Positions 1-8,956 of a stretch of 64,000 bases of DNA are shown piece by piece. The stretch is from assembly GCF_943914565.1 (NCBI RefSeq), contig NZ_CALUCN010000003.1, forward strand, positions 124,001-188,000. Reading direction: 5' to 3'. A program made the position numbers and the translations under genes. Source of the DNA: an uncultured Tessaracoccus sp. (GTDB lineage: Bacteria > Actinomycetota > Actinomycetes > Propionibacteriales > Propionibacteriaceae). Each line of letters opens with the position of its first letter. The stretch's first letter is position 1. The notes under the pieces are model-generated. The model saw nothing but the letters and a program-made list of their open reading frames with translations, ran no database searches and was not told the origin of the DNA.

Positions 1-364
1 ACTCGACGGTGATCGCTGGCTCGGCCGCGGCGCGCTCGGCGAGGATGTTCGTCAGGCGCGCCCTCGTCGTGCCGATGAGCGTGCCCGACTCGAGCGACGC
101 GACCACCCGTCGCCCGGCGCGGATCCTGAACCCCTCGACGAGTTCTCCGCGCTCGTGCAGCGCGTCGACGAGCGCCGGGTCGATCCGCCGCAGCGTCTCC
201 TGCCCTCGGGGATTGACGCCAATGGGGTAGCTGTTGTCGTCGTCGAACGTGAGCGAATCGCCCGTCTCGTGCACCGTCACGACGTGGCCCTGCTGCGCGA
301 GCAGGATCGCGGTCGCGAGCCCGACGGGGCCGGCCCCGACGACGACGGTGTGCGGTGCGGTCAC
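1..364 (-). CDS. FAD-dependent monooxygenase-like protein, N-terminal part (runs off the window)
   Basis: The 121 visible residues start at a GTG (364) that follows a GGGAGG ribosome binding site. A Rossmann dinucleotide-binding motif GAGPVGLA lies at about residues 10-17, followed by a beta-alpha-beta fold typical of the FAD domain of class A flavoprotein monooxygenases and related oxidoreductases; a GVNPRGQETLRRI stretch resembles the region after the FAD motif in that family. The C-terminus, which would show substrate type, is outside the window, so the substrate cannot be assigned. The family normally uses NAD(P)H and O2 to hydroxylate aromatic or polyketide substrates. It is transcribed leftward and is separated by 75 bp from the next leftward gene. 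Confidence 0.8.
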   Translation of the reverse strand, partial: MTAPHTVVVGAGPVGLATAILLAQQGHVVTVHETGDSLTFDDDNSYPIGVNPRGQETLRRIDPALVDALHERGELVEGFRIRAGRRVVASLESGTLIGTTRARLTNILAERAAAEPAITVE

Positions 365-439
365 GTGGCGCCTCCCTGGCTCGACTCGGCACCGCCAGCC
401 TACGCGTGGGCAACGGACCCCGCGGCGATGACGACGGGC

Positions 440-1690
440 TCAGCCGCTCGTGATCATCGTCCAGTCGCCGTACGTGAAGCGGCCCGTGCGCCGCAGGTCG
501 GACCACTCCTCGTCCCCGGCGGACCGTTCGACCGCGCCGGCCAGGGCCCGCACCGCTTCGCGGCACGCCTCCTCCGACGTCGGCGCGACGAACAGCGTGG
601 TGTCGCCACGCGCCACGCGGATCTCGTGCGCGTCCATGCGCATCTGCGTGCCCACGGGGGCGGACCAGTCGATCACCGCGGTCTGCCGCCACGCGGGCGG
701 CAGCAGCGGCAACGCCGTCACCAGCGGTACCAGCGTCAGCTCCAGCACGTGGGCGAGCTCCGTCGGATCCTGCGCGAGGAACCCGCCGTGGCACTCGGCG
801 CCGACGGGAGTCCGCGCCATCGGGGTCCAGAAGAACCACAGGTAGGTCTCCGTGCTGTCCGCGTCACCGCTCCTGCCCTCGAGATGGACCTGCTCGTCGA
901 ACCAGGCGAGATCGTCGGCGTCGAGGTGGTCCACGTGGACGTGGAGTCCGTCGCGCCAGGGCCGCGGGCCGAGCTCGACCGCTCCGTCGGCGAGCAGCCA
1001 GCGGAGCGTGAGCGGCGGGCCGTGGACGAAGTCCGGGTTCCCGAGCCGTGACGTCCAGGCCTGCAGGAACGTGGGCCACTGCTCCCGCGGCAAGGTCTGC
1101 GACTCCTGCGGCAGCCACGCCCGCACCTGGTCGCTGGTGGGCGCGAGCGAGAGATCTCCCAGCGCGTGGTGCAGCGACGCGGCCAGCGGGCTGGGCAGCA
1201 GCTCCAGTGCCTTGAGGCGTGTCACGTCCCTCGCGCACACGAGCGTGTAGAGGTGGTCGGGCCCGAAGTGGGGCGACGCCGCCAACCGTCGGGCGGCCTG
1301 CTGGCGCAGGTCCTCGTCGAAGCCCTCGACGAGGGCGCCAGCCCACACCCACAGTTCGAGCGTGCGCGGGTCGTGGGGGCCGACGAGGCCCTCCCACCGT
1401 CGCAACGCCTCGAGCACCGTGCTTTGCTCGCCCGTGGCGATGTCGGCCGCCGTCTGCGCGAAGCCGAGCAGCGTGCCGTCGGGGTGGGGGATCCGCTCGG
1501 CGAGTTCGACGAGGTAGCGGGCGTTGTCCCGGATGCTCCGGTCCTGGGCTGCGGTGCCCGGGCTGGGGGCGAGCCTGGTGCAGAGCGCTCGCAGCACGGC
1601 GAGCGTCTGTTCGTACCGTGCGGGGAGGTCCTCCGCGGGGACGGCCTCGCGGGCGTGGTGCGCGTCCGCGGGCTCCATCGGTGTCCACAT
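440..1690 (-). CDS. hypothetical protein (416 aa)
   Basis: A 416-residue protein read from an ATG at 1690 preceded by AGGAG. A much longer upstream extension is open but runs antisense through putP and is not real. No signal peptide or membrane segment is visible. The sequence is Trp-, Leu- and Ala-rich with a helical N-terminal half (many LARYL/EQTLAVLRAL-like segments) and a more beta-like C-terminal half ending in TYGDWTMITSG. I do not recognise the family. The gene is divergent from putP, sharing a 210-bp intergenic region, but nothing ties it functionally to proline transport. Confidence 0.8.
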   Translation of the reverse strand: MWTPMEPADAHHAREAVPAEDLPARYEQTLAVLRALCTRLAPSPGTAAQDRSIRDNARYLVELAERIPHPDGTLLGFAQTAADIATGEQSTVLEALRRWEGLVGPHDPRTLELWVWAGALVEGFDEDLRQQAARRLAASPHFGPDHLYTLVCARDVTRLKALELLPSPLAASLHHALGDLSLAPTSDQVRAWLPQESQTLPREQWPTFLQAWTSRLGNPDFVHGPPLTLRWLLADGAVELGPRPWRDGLHVHVDHLDADDLAWFDEQVHLEGRSGDADSTETYLWFFWTPMARTPVGAECHGGFLAQDPTELAHVLELTLVPLVTALPLLPPAWRQTAVIDWSAPVGTQMRMDAHEIRVARGDTTLFVAPTSEEACREAVRALAGAVERSAGDEEWSDLRRTGRFTYGDWTMITSG

Positions 1691-1900
1691 GTGGTGCTCC
1701 TGGTGGTCGGTCCAGACGGGTCGGTCACCCGACGAGATCGGGCCATGGAAACCGAGCGTAATCGAGCGAAGGCGCATCGCGGAGCCGTCGTCGGCGAAGC
1801 AAGAATTTCTGAAGAGTTGTCGGCAATGTGGACGAAATTGGTCGGAGTGACCGGGTCGGTCGCTATCGTGCAGTCTCATTCGCCCGAAGGAAGGAGAGCC

Positions 1901-3409
1901 GTGACCGATACCACGTATCAGATCATCGCCATGGTGATCTACATGATCGCCATGCTGGCCATCGGCTGGTACTCGTACCGAAAGACGCAGAACCTCAACG
2001 ACTACATGCTGGGTGGTCGAGACCTCCATCCCGCCGTCGCCGCGCTCTCCGCCGGCGCCGCTGACATGTCGGGGTGGCTGCTGATGGGCCTCCCCGGTGC
2101 CGTCTACGCCACCGGGCTGGTCGAGGGGTGGATCGCCGTCGGCCTCACGCTCGGCGCGTGGTGCAACTGGAAGATCGTCGCCCCGCGGCTGCGCGCCTAC
2201 ACGCAGGTCGCCAACGACTCGATCACCGTGCCGAGCTTCCTCGAGAACCGCCTGAAGGATCGCTCGCGCATGCTGCGCATCGTCTCCGGGCTCATCATCC
2301 TCGCCTTCTTCACGTTCTACGTGAGTTCCGGCATGGTCGCCGGCGGCGTGTTCATGCACTCGAGCTTCGGCCTCGACTACCGCCTCGGGATGGTCATCGT
2401 CGCCGTGGTCACGATCCTCTACACCCTCTTCGGCGGGTTCCTCGCCGTCAGCTACACCGACTTCGTCCAGGGCATGATGATGGCCGCTGCGCTCGTCGCC
2501 GTCCCGATCGTGGGCATCATCACCCTCGGCGGGTTCGGGGAGACCGGCCGCCTCATCGGTGAGGCCGACGCCGTCGCCGGACTCGATCACCTCGCGGTGC
2601 TGCCCAGGGAGCTGACCGCCGTCGCGATCGTGGGCATCATCTCCTCGCTCGCCTGGGGCCTCGGCTACTTCGGCCAGCCGCACATCATCGTGCGCTTCAT
2701 GGCGCTGCGCTCGACGAAGGAGGCGATCGCCGGTCGCCGCATCGGCGTCGGCTGGATGCTGCTCGCCGTCGTCGGTGCGCTGTCGACGTCGCTCATCGGC
2801 GTGGCCTGGTTCCAGCGCGAGGGGCAGGTGCTCGAGGACCCCGAGACCGTCTACATCCGCATGGGTCAGATCCTCTTCCACCCGCTCATCGCGGGCTTCA
2901 TGCTCGCCGCCGTGCTGGCCGCGATCATGTCGACGGTGTCCAGTCAGCTGATCGTCACCTCGTCCGCGCTCGTCGAGGACGTCACCAAGGCGCTCTCCCG
3001 CAAGGAGCGCCCGGACCACCAGTACGTGTTCCTCGGCCGGGCCGCGGTGCTCGTCGTGGCGCTCGTCGCCGCGGCGATGGCCTGGACCCAGAACGACACG
3101 ATCCTCGCCCTCGTCGCCTTCGCCTGGGCCGGCTTCGGCGCGTCGTTCGGCCCGTCGGTGCTGCTGTCGCTGTTCTGGCGGCGGTTCTCGACCGCCGGTG
3201 CGCTGGCCAGCATGGTGACCGGCGCGGTCATCGTCGGGGTCTGGGGCAACGTCGACGGCGGCATCTTTGATCTCTACGAGCTGCTGCCCGGCTTCCTCGG
3301 CGCGCTCTTCGTGGGCTGGGTCGTGAGCCTCGCCACCCACAAGCCCCACCCCGAGGTGGAGCGGGAGTTCGACGAGGCCCTGGAAGTGGTCCAGAAGATC
3401 AAGGAGTGA
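1901..3409 (+). CDS. putP: sodium/proline symporter PutP
   Basis: A 502-residue sodium:solute symporter (SSS family). The start chosen is GTG 1901, ten bases after AAGGAG; length matches E. coli PutP (502 aa). The first helix is followed by NDYMLGGRDLHP and then SAGAADMSGWLLMGLPG, a highly characteristic PutP segment including the sodium-site region, with about a dozen further hydrophobic helices up to a short charged C-terminus. The family couples Na+ entry to proline uptake at the cytoplasmic membrane for carbon, nitrogen or osmoprotection. It is a single gene ending in a convergent hairpin terminator shared with the lipoprotein gene downstream. Confidence 0.93.
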   Translation: MTDTTYQIIAMVIYMIAMLAIGWYSYRKTQNLNDYMLGGRDLHPAVAALSAGAADMSGWLLMGLPGAVYATGLVEGWIAVGLTLGAWCNWKIVAPRLRAYTQVANDSITVPSFLENRLKDRSRMLRIVSGLIILAFFTFYVSSGMVAGGVFMHSSFGLDYRLGMVIVAVVTILYTLFGGFLAVSYTDFVQGMMMAAALVAVPIVGIITLGGFGETGRLIGEADAVAGLDHLAVLPRELTAVAIVGIISSLAWGLGYFGQPHIIVRFMALRSTKEAIAGRRIGVGWMLLAVVGALSTSLIGVAWFQREGQVLEDPETVYIRMGQILFHPLIAGFMLAAVLAAIMSTVSSQLIVTSSALVEDVTKALSRKERPDHQYVFLGRAAVLVVALVAAAMAWTQNDTILALVAFAWAGFGASFGPSVLLSLFWRRFSTAGALASMVTGAVIVGVWGNVDGGIFDLYELLPGFLGALFVGWVVSLATHKPHPEVEREFDEALEVVQKIKE

Positions 3410-3422
3410 CCGACGACGCCCT

Positions 3423-3447
3423 GGCCCCGGCGCGGTTTGCCGGGGCC
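3423..3447. terminator. bidirectional hairpin terminator between putP and the lipoprotein gene
   Basis: A 9-bp perfect stem GGCCCCGGC/GCCGGGGCC with a 7-nt loop lies in the 60-bp gap between two convergent genes. There is no clear U-tract, as is usual in high-GC actinobacteria. Confidence 0.65.
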
Positions 3448-3470
3448 GGGGCGGTGGTCGTCGGTGTGGG

Positions 3471-4601
3471 TCAGCCGCGGCTGAACGTCACCGGCACCTC
3501 GACGACGCCGAGGTCGTCGACCTTCGACCGGCTGGAGACGTCCATGATGAGGTGGAGCTTGAGCTTCGCCTCCTTGGTGTCCGCGGGGAAGGGGAACCAC
3601 AGGCGGTGCTGGAAGCGTTCCCCGAAGCCGGACACGTGCGTCAGCGGAGGAACTTCGGTCTCGTCGGGGAGCACGAGCCTGACCTCCGTCTTGTCGTGGT
3701 CGAGGGAGTCGTTGGGTGCGGTCTTGATGTCGATGCCGAGGTAGAGCTGCTCGCCGTCGAGCCAGTTGGACCCGTCCGTGGTGGGCACGACGACGGCGGT
3801 GGTCACCTTGCCCTCCAGCTTCGCGTTGTCGTCGATGGCGCCCTTGAAGGGCTTGTTCCACGAGTTCGGCTCGCCGATCGTGGCCGTCGTCGGTGACGTG
3901 TACAGGTACTCGAGGTCGGACGCCGTGCGTTCGCCGGTGCAGAGGTCGAGCTGCTGCGCGACGCCCTGCTGGCTCGCGACGAACACGAAGCGCCCGTTGC
4001 CGTCCTCGGCGCGGGGCGTCCCGACGAACGTGAACGTGTCGCCCACGGCCTGCTCCTCGGGGAACGAGAAGCCGGGCAGCACGTCGGTGCCGCCGGCCCT
4101 GATCTCGATCTCTGGCAGGCCGATCGGGTCCTTCTTCGGCTCGGGCGTGGGGTAGACGGACTGCTCGACGATCAGCTCGGCCGCGCAGAACTGGAAGCCG
4201 TCGCCGGCCGAGACCTCGTCGGCCCAGGCCTCGTCGGTGTCGACGAGCTTCGTGGCGACCGTGCTGCTCACGGCATCCGGAGCGCCCGCCTTGGTGACGC
4301 GGTAGCGGACACCCATGAAGTCGAGCACGGACTTCTCCTTGTCAGCGACGGCCTCGAGGTTGAGCTCGTCGAGCGCCCCGACGAAGGTCTCCGCGCTGGT
4401 CTCGCCGATCTCGGCGCGCGGGCCGGCCGTCTCCGTCGCCTCCTCCTCGACGACGTCCTGCGCCTGGGCAGCACCCGCATCCGACGCGGTGTCCGGTTCG
4501 GGCGAGGGGTCGTCGCCTCCGCCACAACCGGCGACGCCGAGGAGGAGGGCCGAGAGGCCGAGTGCGGTGAGGGAACGACGGGGATGGGGGATGAGCGACA
4601 T
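3471..4601 (-). CDS. putative exported lipoprotein (376 aa)
   Basis: The N-terminus has basic residues, a hydrophobic stretch and a lipobox LGVAGC at about residues 21-26, so the protein should be lipid-anchored on the outer face of the membrane. An acidic Asp/Ala/Glu linker follows (to about residue 65), then a beta-rich domain with conserved-looking segments such as GDTFTFVGTPRAEDGNGRFVF. I recognise no enzymatic motif. ATG 4601 is preceded by AAGGACG. It stands alone, convergent with putP and divergent from the PfpI gene. Confidence 0.85.
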   Translation of the reverse strand: MSLIPHPRRSLTALGLSALLLGVAGCGGGDDPSPEPDTASDAGAAQAQDVVEEEATETAGPRAEIGETSAETFVGALDELNLEAVADKEKSVLDFMGVRYRVTKAGAPDAVSSTVATKLVDTDEAWADEVSAGDGFQFCAAELIVEQSVYPTPEPKKDPIGLPEIEIRAGGTDVLPGFSFPEEQAVGDTFTFVGTPRAEDGNGRFVFVASQQGVAQQLDLCTGERTASDLEYLYTSPTTATIGEPNSWNKPFKGAIDDNAKLEGKVTTAVVVPTTDGSNWLDGEQLYLGIDIKTAPNDSLDHDKTEVRLVLPDETEVPPLTHVSGFGERFQHRLWFPFPADTKEAKLKLHLIMDVSSRSKVDDLGVVEVPVTFSRG

Positions 4602-4732
4602 GGCGACGTCCTTGCGATCGTGTCGAATGTGATGGACGGGACTTCCATCGAGCCCCGTCTTGAGTTAGGATACCGCCCCCTTGGTTCACATTCCGTTCCT
4701 TTGCGCGGCTCGGGAGGGGCTCACAAGGCCGG

Positions 4733-4760
4733 TTGTCCGTCGTGACCCGGTTGTTAGCGT
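4733..4760 (+). promoter_or_regulatory. putative SigA-type promoter of the PfpI gene
   Basis: TTGTCC (4733-4738), a 16-bp spacer and TAGCGT (4755-4760) match the actinobacterial housekeeping -35/-10 pattern. The start codon at 4789 then has a short leader containing GAAGGAGG. Confidence 0.5.
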
Positions 4761-4788
4761 GGGAGGCAGCCCCACGAAGGAGGACCAC

Positions 4789-5313
4789 ATGTCCGCACTG
4801 ACCGAGAAATCCATCGCCGTCATCGCCACCAACGGGTTCGAGGACTCCGAACTCACCGCACCTCTCGAGGCCGTGAAGGAGGCGGGCGCCGACGTCACCG
4901 TCCTCTCCACGAAGACCGGGGAGATCGTCGGCAAGCACGACACGACGGTCACCGTCGACGCCACGACGGCCGACCACGTCGACACCACGTTCGACGCCAT
5001 CATTCTCCCCGGCGGCACCGGCAATGCCGACACGATCCGCATGGATGCCGACGCCGTCGCGATCGTGCGCTCGCACGTCGAGGCTGGGCGACCGCTGGGC
5101 GCCATCTGCCACGCCGGGTGGCTCCTCGTCGAGGCCGACGTGGTGCGCGGCCGCACCGTCACGTCGTACCCGTCGCTGCAGACCGACCTGCGCAACGCCG
5201 GCGCCACCTGGGTCGACCAGGAGGTCGTCGAGGACGGCGGGATCGTCACCTCCCGCACGCCCGACGACCTCCCGGCCTTCAACGCCAAGCTCCTCGAGGT
5301 GTTCGCGCAGTAG
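4789..5313 (+). CDS. DJ-1/PfpI family protein
   Basis: A 174-residue single-domain protein of the type 1 glutamine amidotransferase-like (PfpI/DJ-1) superfamily. ATG 4789 follows a strong GAAGGAGG. The N-terminal IAVIATNGFEDSELTAP segment carries the conserved Glu of the nucleophile elbow neighbourhood, and AICHAGWLL holds the catalytic-type Cys-His pair. Relatives act as deglycases, proteases or hydratases, and many respond to general stress; the exact activity cannot be inferred. It ends at a hairpin terminator, so it is probably monocistronic. Confidence 0.9.
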   Translation: MSALTEKSIAVIATNGFEDSELTAPLEAVKEAGADVTVLSTKTGEIVGKHDTTVTVDATTADHVDTTFDAIILPGGTGNADTIRMDADAVAIVRSHVEAGRPLGAICHAGWLLVEADVVRGRTVTSYPSLQTDLRNAGATWVDQEVVEDGGIVTSRTPDDLPAFNAKLLEVFAQ

Positions 5314-5336
5314 CGCCCGCACGACGACCGACAGGC

Positions 5337-5367
5337 AGGGCCCCTGGTGGTACGCCACCGGGGCCCT
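5337..5367 (+). terminator. intrinsic-type terminator after the PfpI gene
   Basis: A long GC stem, AGGGCCCC pairing with GGGGCCCT plus GGTGG with CCACC around a TACG tetraloop and one bulged T, lies 24 bp after the stop codon. Confidence 0.75.
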
Positions 5368-5508
5368 TGCATGTTTGCGGACGGCGAACACCCCTGGCCA
5401 CGTCGTCGCCGCGCACTATCGTTGAAGCCGCAACGACCGCCGCGCGCAGCGGAGGGACCGCTTGCCCGTCGGTGGTGCATCGACCAGTGACCCGTGAGGA
5501 GGGTTCTG

Positions 5509-6153
5509 ATGACCAGCAAGACCCAGCCCGAACCGATCAGGGATCCGCAGACCGACCACCTGCTGACGCCGGAGAACGCCGTCGTCGCGCTCATCGACTA
5601 CCAGCCCGAGCAGTACGCCACCGTCGGCTCGGCCACCAAGGACGGGATCAACCTGGGTGTCGTGACGCTCGCCCGCTTCGCCGCCACGTTCGAGCTCCCG
5701 ACCGTGGTGTCCACCGTCGCCGTCGACATGGGCGTGAACGAGCCCACGGCGCGCGCAATCATGGACGTGCTGCCCGACGACCAGCAGGAGATCGACCGCA
5801 CGGGCGTCAATGCGTGGGAGGATGAGGACTTCCGCGCCGCAATCGAGGCCAGCGGACGCAAGAAGGTGATCATCGCCGGCCTGTGGACCGAGGTGTGCCT
5901 CGCGTACCCGACGCTCGACATGTTGCGGGAGGGCTACGAGGTCTACCCGGTCATCGACGCGGTCGGCGGCGTCACGCCCGTCTCGCACCGCACCGCGATC
6001 GAACGCATGGTGCAGGCCGGCGCCCAGCAGGTGACGTCCCTCGCGGTCGGCGCGGAGCTCATGCGCAACTGGGCCCGCCCGAGTGGTGACCTGTTCCGGC
6101 CCGTGATGCAGGACTACTTCCGCGGCCGCGACGCGCTCGGCCTCGGCAACTGA
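5509..6153 (+). CDS. isochorismatase-family hydrolase (YcaC-like)
   Basis: A 214-residue cysteine hydrolase of the isochorismatase superfamily. ATG 5509 is chosen because GAGGAGGG sits just upstream. The Asp of LIDYQPEQ (near residue 30), the Lys of RKKVIIAGLWTE and the Cys of EVCLAYP form the family's catalytic triad pattern, and the VSHRTAIERMVQAGAQ tail is typical of YcaC-like members. These cytoplasmic enzymes hydrolyse amide or vinyl-ether bonds of small substrates that are mostly unknown. The TMEM175-like gene follows 18 bp later and may be co-transcribed. Confidence 0.88.
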   Translation: MTSKTQPEPIRDPQTDHLLTPENAVVALIDYQPEQYATVGSATKDGINLGVVTLARFAATFELPTVVSTVAVDMGVNEPTARAIMDVLPDDQQEIDRTGVNAWEDEDFRAAIEASGRKKVIIAGLWTEVCLAYPTLDMLREGYEVYPVIDAVGGVTPVSHRTAIERMVQAGAQQVTSLAVGAELMRNWARPSGDLFRPVMQDYFRGRDALGLGN

Positions 6154-6171
6154 ATCGGCGGAGGAGCCCGC

Positions 6172-6795
6172 GTGCCCACGTCGCGTCTCGAGGCGTTCAG
6201 CGACGGCGTGCTCGCCATCATCATCACGATCATGGTGCTGGCGCTGCCGGTGCCCGAGGGCGAGACCTTCGGTGACCTCTGGCGGACGACGGGCCCCGGG
6301 CTCCTCACCTACGTGCTCAGCTTCGTCTACGTCGGCATCTACTGGAACAACCACCACCACCTGCTCCACGCCGTCGAGCAGGTGACGGGCTCGGCCCTCT
6401 GGGCGAACCTGCACTTGCTGTTCTGGCTGAGCCTCCTGCCGCTGGCGACGGCGTGGATGGACTCCACCGCGTTGGCCCGTGCCCCGGTGCTCGCGTACGG
6501 GGTCGTGCTGCTCGCCTGCGCCGGGGCGTTCTTCGTGCTCCAGTCGAGGCTGCTGCGCGCGGAGGGGCCGGACTCGGCGTTCGCCCGCACGCTCGAGGCC
6601 GACGCCGCCGGCACCACCCGCAAGGACCGGATCTCGCTCGCCGGCTACCTCGTCGGCATCGTCGCGGTGCTGCTGGACGCTCGCGCGGTCCCGAGCCCCG
6701 TCGGGGTGACGATCGCGCTCGTCGCCTACGTCGCCGTGGCGCTCGTGTGGCTCGTGCCGGACCGCCGCTTCGAGTCCGTCGTGCGGCGCCGCTGA
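6172..6795 (+). CDS. TMEM175-family (DUF1211) potassium channel-like membrane protein
   Basis: A 207-residue membrane protein starting at GTG 6172 after GGAGGAG. The first helix carries the diagnostic RLEAFSDGVLAIIITIM signature with the FSD motif that lines the ion filter in bacterial TMEM175 channels, and five further hydrophobic segments follow. Bacterial homologues work as tetrameric K+ leak channels with one six-helix repeat per chain, which fits this length. It is convergent with mgtE, separated by only 12 bp. Confidence 0.88.
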   Translation: MPTSRLEAFSDGVLAIIITIMVLALPVPEGETFGDLWRTTGPGLLTYVLSFVYVGIYWNNHHHLLHAVEQVTGSALWANLHLLFWLSLLPLATAWMDSTALARAPVLAYGVVLLACAGAFFVLQSRLLRAEGPDSAFARTLEADAAGTTRKDRISLAGYLVGIVAVLLDARAVPSPVGVTIALVAYVAVALVWLVPDRRFESVVRRR

Positions 6796-6807
6796 CGGCC
6801 TGCCCGG

Positions 6808-8157
6808 TCAGAGACCCAGCACGGCCTTGGCGATGAGGAAGTAGATCACGAGGCCGGTGGCGTCGACGAGGGTGGTGATGAACGGGTTCGCGAACACCGC
6901 CGGGTCGATGCCGAAGCGCCTGGCGAGCAGTGGCATGCCGCCGCCGACCGTCGCGGCGAGCGTGCAGATGCTCAGCAGCGTGAGCCCGATCACGGCCCCG
7001 ATCGCGAACCCGTAGAAGATCGACGCGATCCCACACCCGAGCAGCCCGAGCAGCAGCCCCAGCGACGCACCCACCCGGACCTCGCGCAGCAGCACCTTGC
7101 CGACGTCGCCGGGGTGGACGTCGCCGAGCGCGAGGGCGCGGGTCACCGTCGTGGCGGCCTGGTTGCCGGTGTTGCCGCCGGTGCCGATGAGCAGCGGCAC
7201 GAAGACGGAGAGCACCACCAGCTGCGCGATCGTGTCCTCGAACGACTCCAGGACCTGCACCGTGAGCGTCGCGCCGATCGCGAGCACGAGCAGCCACACC
7301 ACGCGAGAGCGCACCAGCTCCGCCACCGGCGTCGCGAGGTACGCGCGACGCAGCGGCTCCGAACCGGACATGCGGGCGTGGTCCTCCGACTCCGCCTCCT
7401 CGAGGATCGCGAGCGCGTCGTCGACGGTGAGCAGGCCCACGAGCCGCGCCTCCTTGTCGACGATGGGCAGCGCCAGGCGTTGCCGGTCGGCACAGCGGCG
7501 GGCGGCCACCTCCGCGAGCTCGGTCGCCTCTGCGGTGTCCGCATCCTGCAGGAGGTCCCCGACGAGGGTGTCGGTCTCGGCGCGCAGCAGCTGCCGGAGG
7601 CTCACGACCCCGACGAGCCGCCGTCGCTCGCCGATGACGGGCAGGGTGTAGATGGACTCGGCGTCGTCGAGCCGCCGACGGACGGCGGCGAGCGCCTCGT
7701 CGACACGAAGCTCGGGGTGCAGCGCGACGAACTCGGGGCTCATGCGTCGGACGATCGAGTCCTCGGGGTAGCCCAGCACGATGCCGGTGAGCTGCCGCTC
7801 GTCGGGGGCGAGCCCCTCGAGCAGGCGGGTGGCGACCGAGGCGGGCAGCTCGTCGAGCAGCCCGGCGCGGTCGTCGGGCTCCATCGCGGCGAAGACCGAC
7901 GTGACGTCCTCGCCGCGCAGCCCGGAGATGAGGTCGGCCTGGAGCGCCGGGTCGAGGCGGTCGAAGACCTGGACCGCGGTGTCCTTCGGCAACGTGCGGT
8001 AGACGACAGCACGCTGCGCGAGGTTGAGGCGGTCCATGAGGGCCGTGACGTCGTCGGGGGACTGGCTGGCGAGCAACGAGGAGGCCGCCTGGACGTCGTC
8101 CACCTGCAACGCCCGTCGGACGTCGTTCTCGAGCTCCTGCGAGGCGCGAGTGGTCAT
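6808..8157 (-). CDS. mgtE: magnesium transporter MgtE
   Basis: A 449-residue complete MgtE. An N-terminal MgtE_N superhelical domain (about residues 30-130) and a pair of CBS domains (about 135-255) form the cytosolic Mg2+ sensor; five hydrophobic helices follow from about residue 285, including the GTGGNTGNQAATTV ion-pore signature. Homologues are homodimeric channels that close when cytosolic Mg2+ is high. ATG 8157 follows GGAGG. I see no conserved Mg2+ riboswitch in the 104 bp upstream. A second, soluble protein sharing only the sensor module is encoded at 53.7-55 kb. Confidence 0.94.
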   Translation of the reverse strand: MTTRASQELENDVRRALQVDDVQAASSLLASQSPDDVTALMDRLNLAQRAVVYRTLPKDTAVQVFDRLDPALQADLISGLRGEDVTSVFAAMEPDDRAGLLDELPASVATRLLEGLAPDERQLTGIVLGYPEDSIVRRMSPEFVALHPELRVDEALAAVRRRLDDAESIYTLPVIGERRRLVGVVSLRQLLRAETDTLVGDLLQDADTAEATELAEVAARRCADRQRLALPIVDKEARLVGLLTVDDALAILEEAESEDHARMSGSEPLRRAYLATPVAELVRSRVVWLLVLAIGATLTVQVLESFEDTIAQLVVLSVFVPLLIGTGGNTGNQAATTVTRALALGDVHPGDVGKVLLREVRVGASLGLLLGLLGCGIASIFYGFAIGAVIGLTLLSICTLAATVGGGMPLLARRFGIDPAVFANPFITTLVDATGLVIYFLIAKAVLGL

Positions 8158-8261
8158 GGCTCACCTCCGCGGTCCGGTCGAACGGTTGGCGGCTGCCTCC
8201 GAGGGCGCCACCTGTGGAGTCTACGAGGCCCTTCGTCGCGGCGCGAACCGCTGGACGAGGC

Positions 8262-8924
8262 TCAGCTCCGGATCGGCCACTCGGTGTTGGCGCGGACCTC
8301 CCGGGCGGCGTCGGCGCGACCCTGGCGTTCGAGCCAGCCGGCGTAGGACTCCTTCTGTGCCTTGTGGGAGCGGGCCTGGGCGGCGTTGGCGCGCTCGGGG
8401 CTCGGGAGGTTCGGCGCGAGGTGGGCCGCCAGCTGCGCTGCCGCGATCGCGTCGGCGCGGGCCCCGTGGGCGGCGTCGGCCGAGAGGGGGACGCCGTAGT
8501 GCCGGGCCACGTCGAGGAGCTGCCGCTTGCCGCGGCGGAAGCGGTCGATCTCCTTGTCGACGACGTACGGGTCGACGATGACGCCGCGGACCTCGAAGCG
8601 GCCGAGCCCGTGGCGCTGGCACTCGCGGTCGAGCACCGTGCAGTCATAGCTGGCGTTGAACACGCACAACGCGCCTCGTTCCGCCCAGAGAGCCTGGATC
8701 GCGTCGCGGATCTCGGCGATGCCGGCCGCGTGCGGGACGCCGTGCCGGGTGGCGTGCTCCGTGGTGATGCCGTGCACCGACGTCGCGGCGGCGGGGATGG
8801 GCGCGGTGGGTTGCAGGAGCCACTCCCGCTCGCCGACGCAGGCCGAGACGATCTCGGCGGTGCGGGGGTCAGGGCCGCTGGTCTCGGTGTCGAAACCGAC
8901 GAACCGGATCTCGTTCCACAGCAC
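8262..8924 (-). CDS. DEDDh 3'-5' exonuclease (DnaQ/epsilon-like)
   Basis: A 220-residue protein with the DnaQ-like exonuclease fold. FDTETSG near residue 15 supplies the first Asp/Glu pair, the FNASYDCTVLDRE region the second Asp, and HGARADAIAAA the His-Asp of the ExoIII motif, so all DEDDh metal ligands appear present. GTG 8924 follows AAGGAG. Free-standing members degrade DNA or RNA ends in repair or turnover; there is no polymerase or helicase domain here. The gene lies 32 bp downstream of arsA on the same strand but is unlikely to belong to arsenic resistance. Confidence 0.88.
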   Translation of the reverse strand: MLWNEIRFVGFDTETSGPDPRTAEIVSACVGEREWLLQPTAPIPAAATSVHGITTEHATRHGVPHAAGIAEIRDAIQALWAERGALCVFNASYDCTVLDRECQRHGLGRFEVRGVIVDPYVVDKEIDRFRRGKRQLLDVARHYGVPLSADAAHGARADAIAAAQLAAHLAPNLPSPERANAAQARSHKAQKESYAGWLERQGRADAAREVRANTEWPIRS

Positions 8925-8956
8925 GGCGCGCTCCTTCGTTGCGATCGGTATCGAGC

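Noticed and set aside
1691..3349. Upstream extension of the leftward hypothetical gene through putP (a His/Asp/Glu/Arg-rich 550-residue stretch)
   Set aside because: It is the antisense of putP, with biased composition and no ribosome binding site; the ATG at 1690 has AGGAG.
8158..8261. A Mg2+ riboswitch (M-box) before mgtE
   Set aside because: The 104-bp gap is too short and shows no conserved M-box helices; only an ordinary GGAGG is visible.
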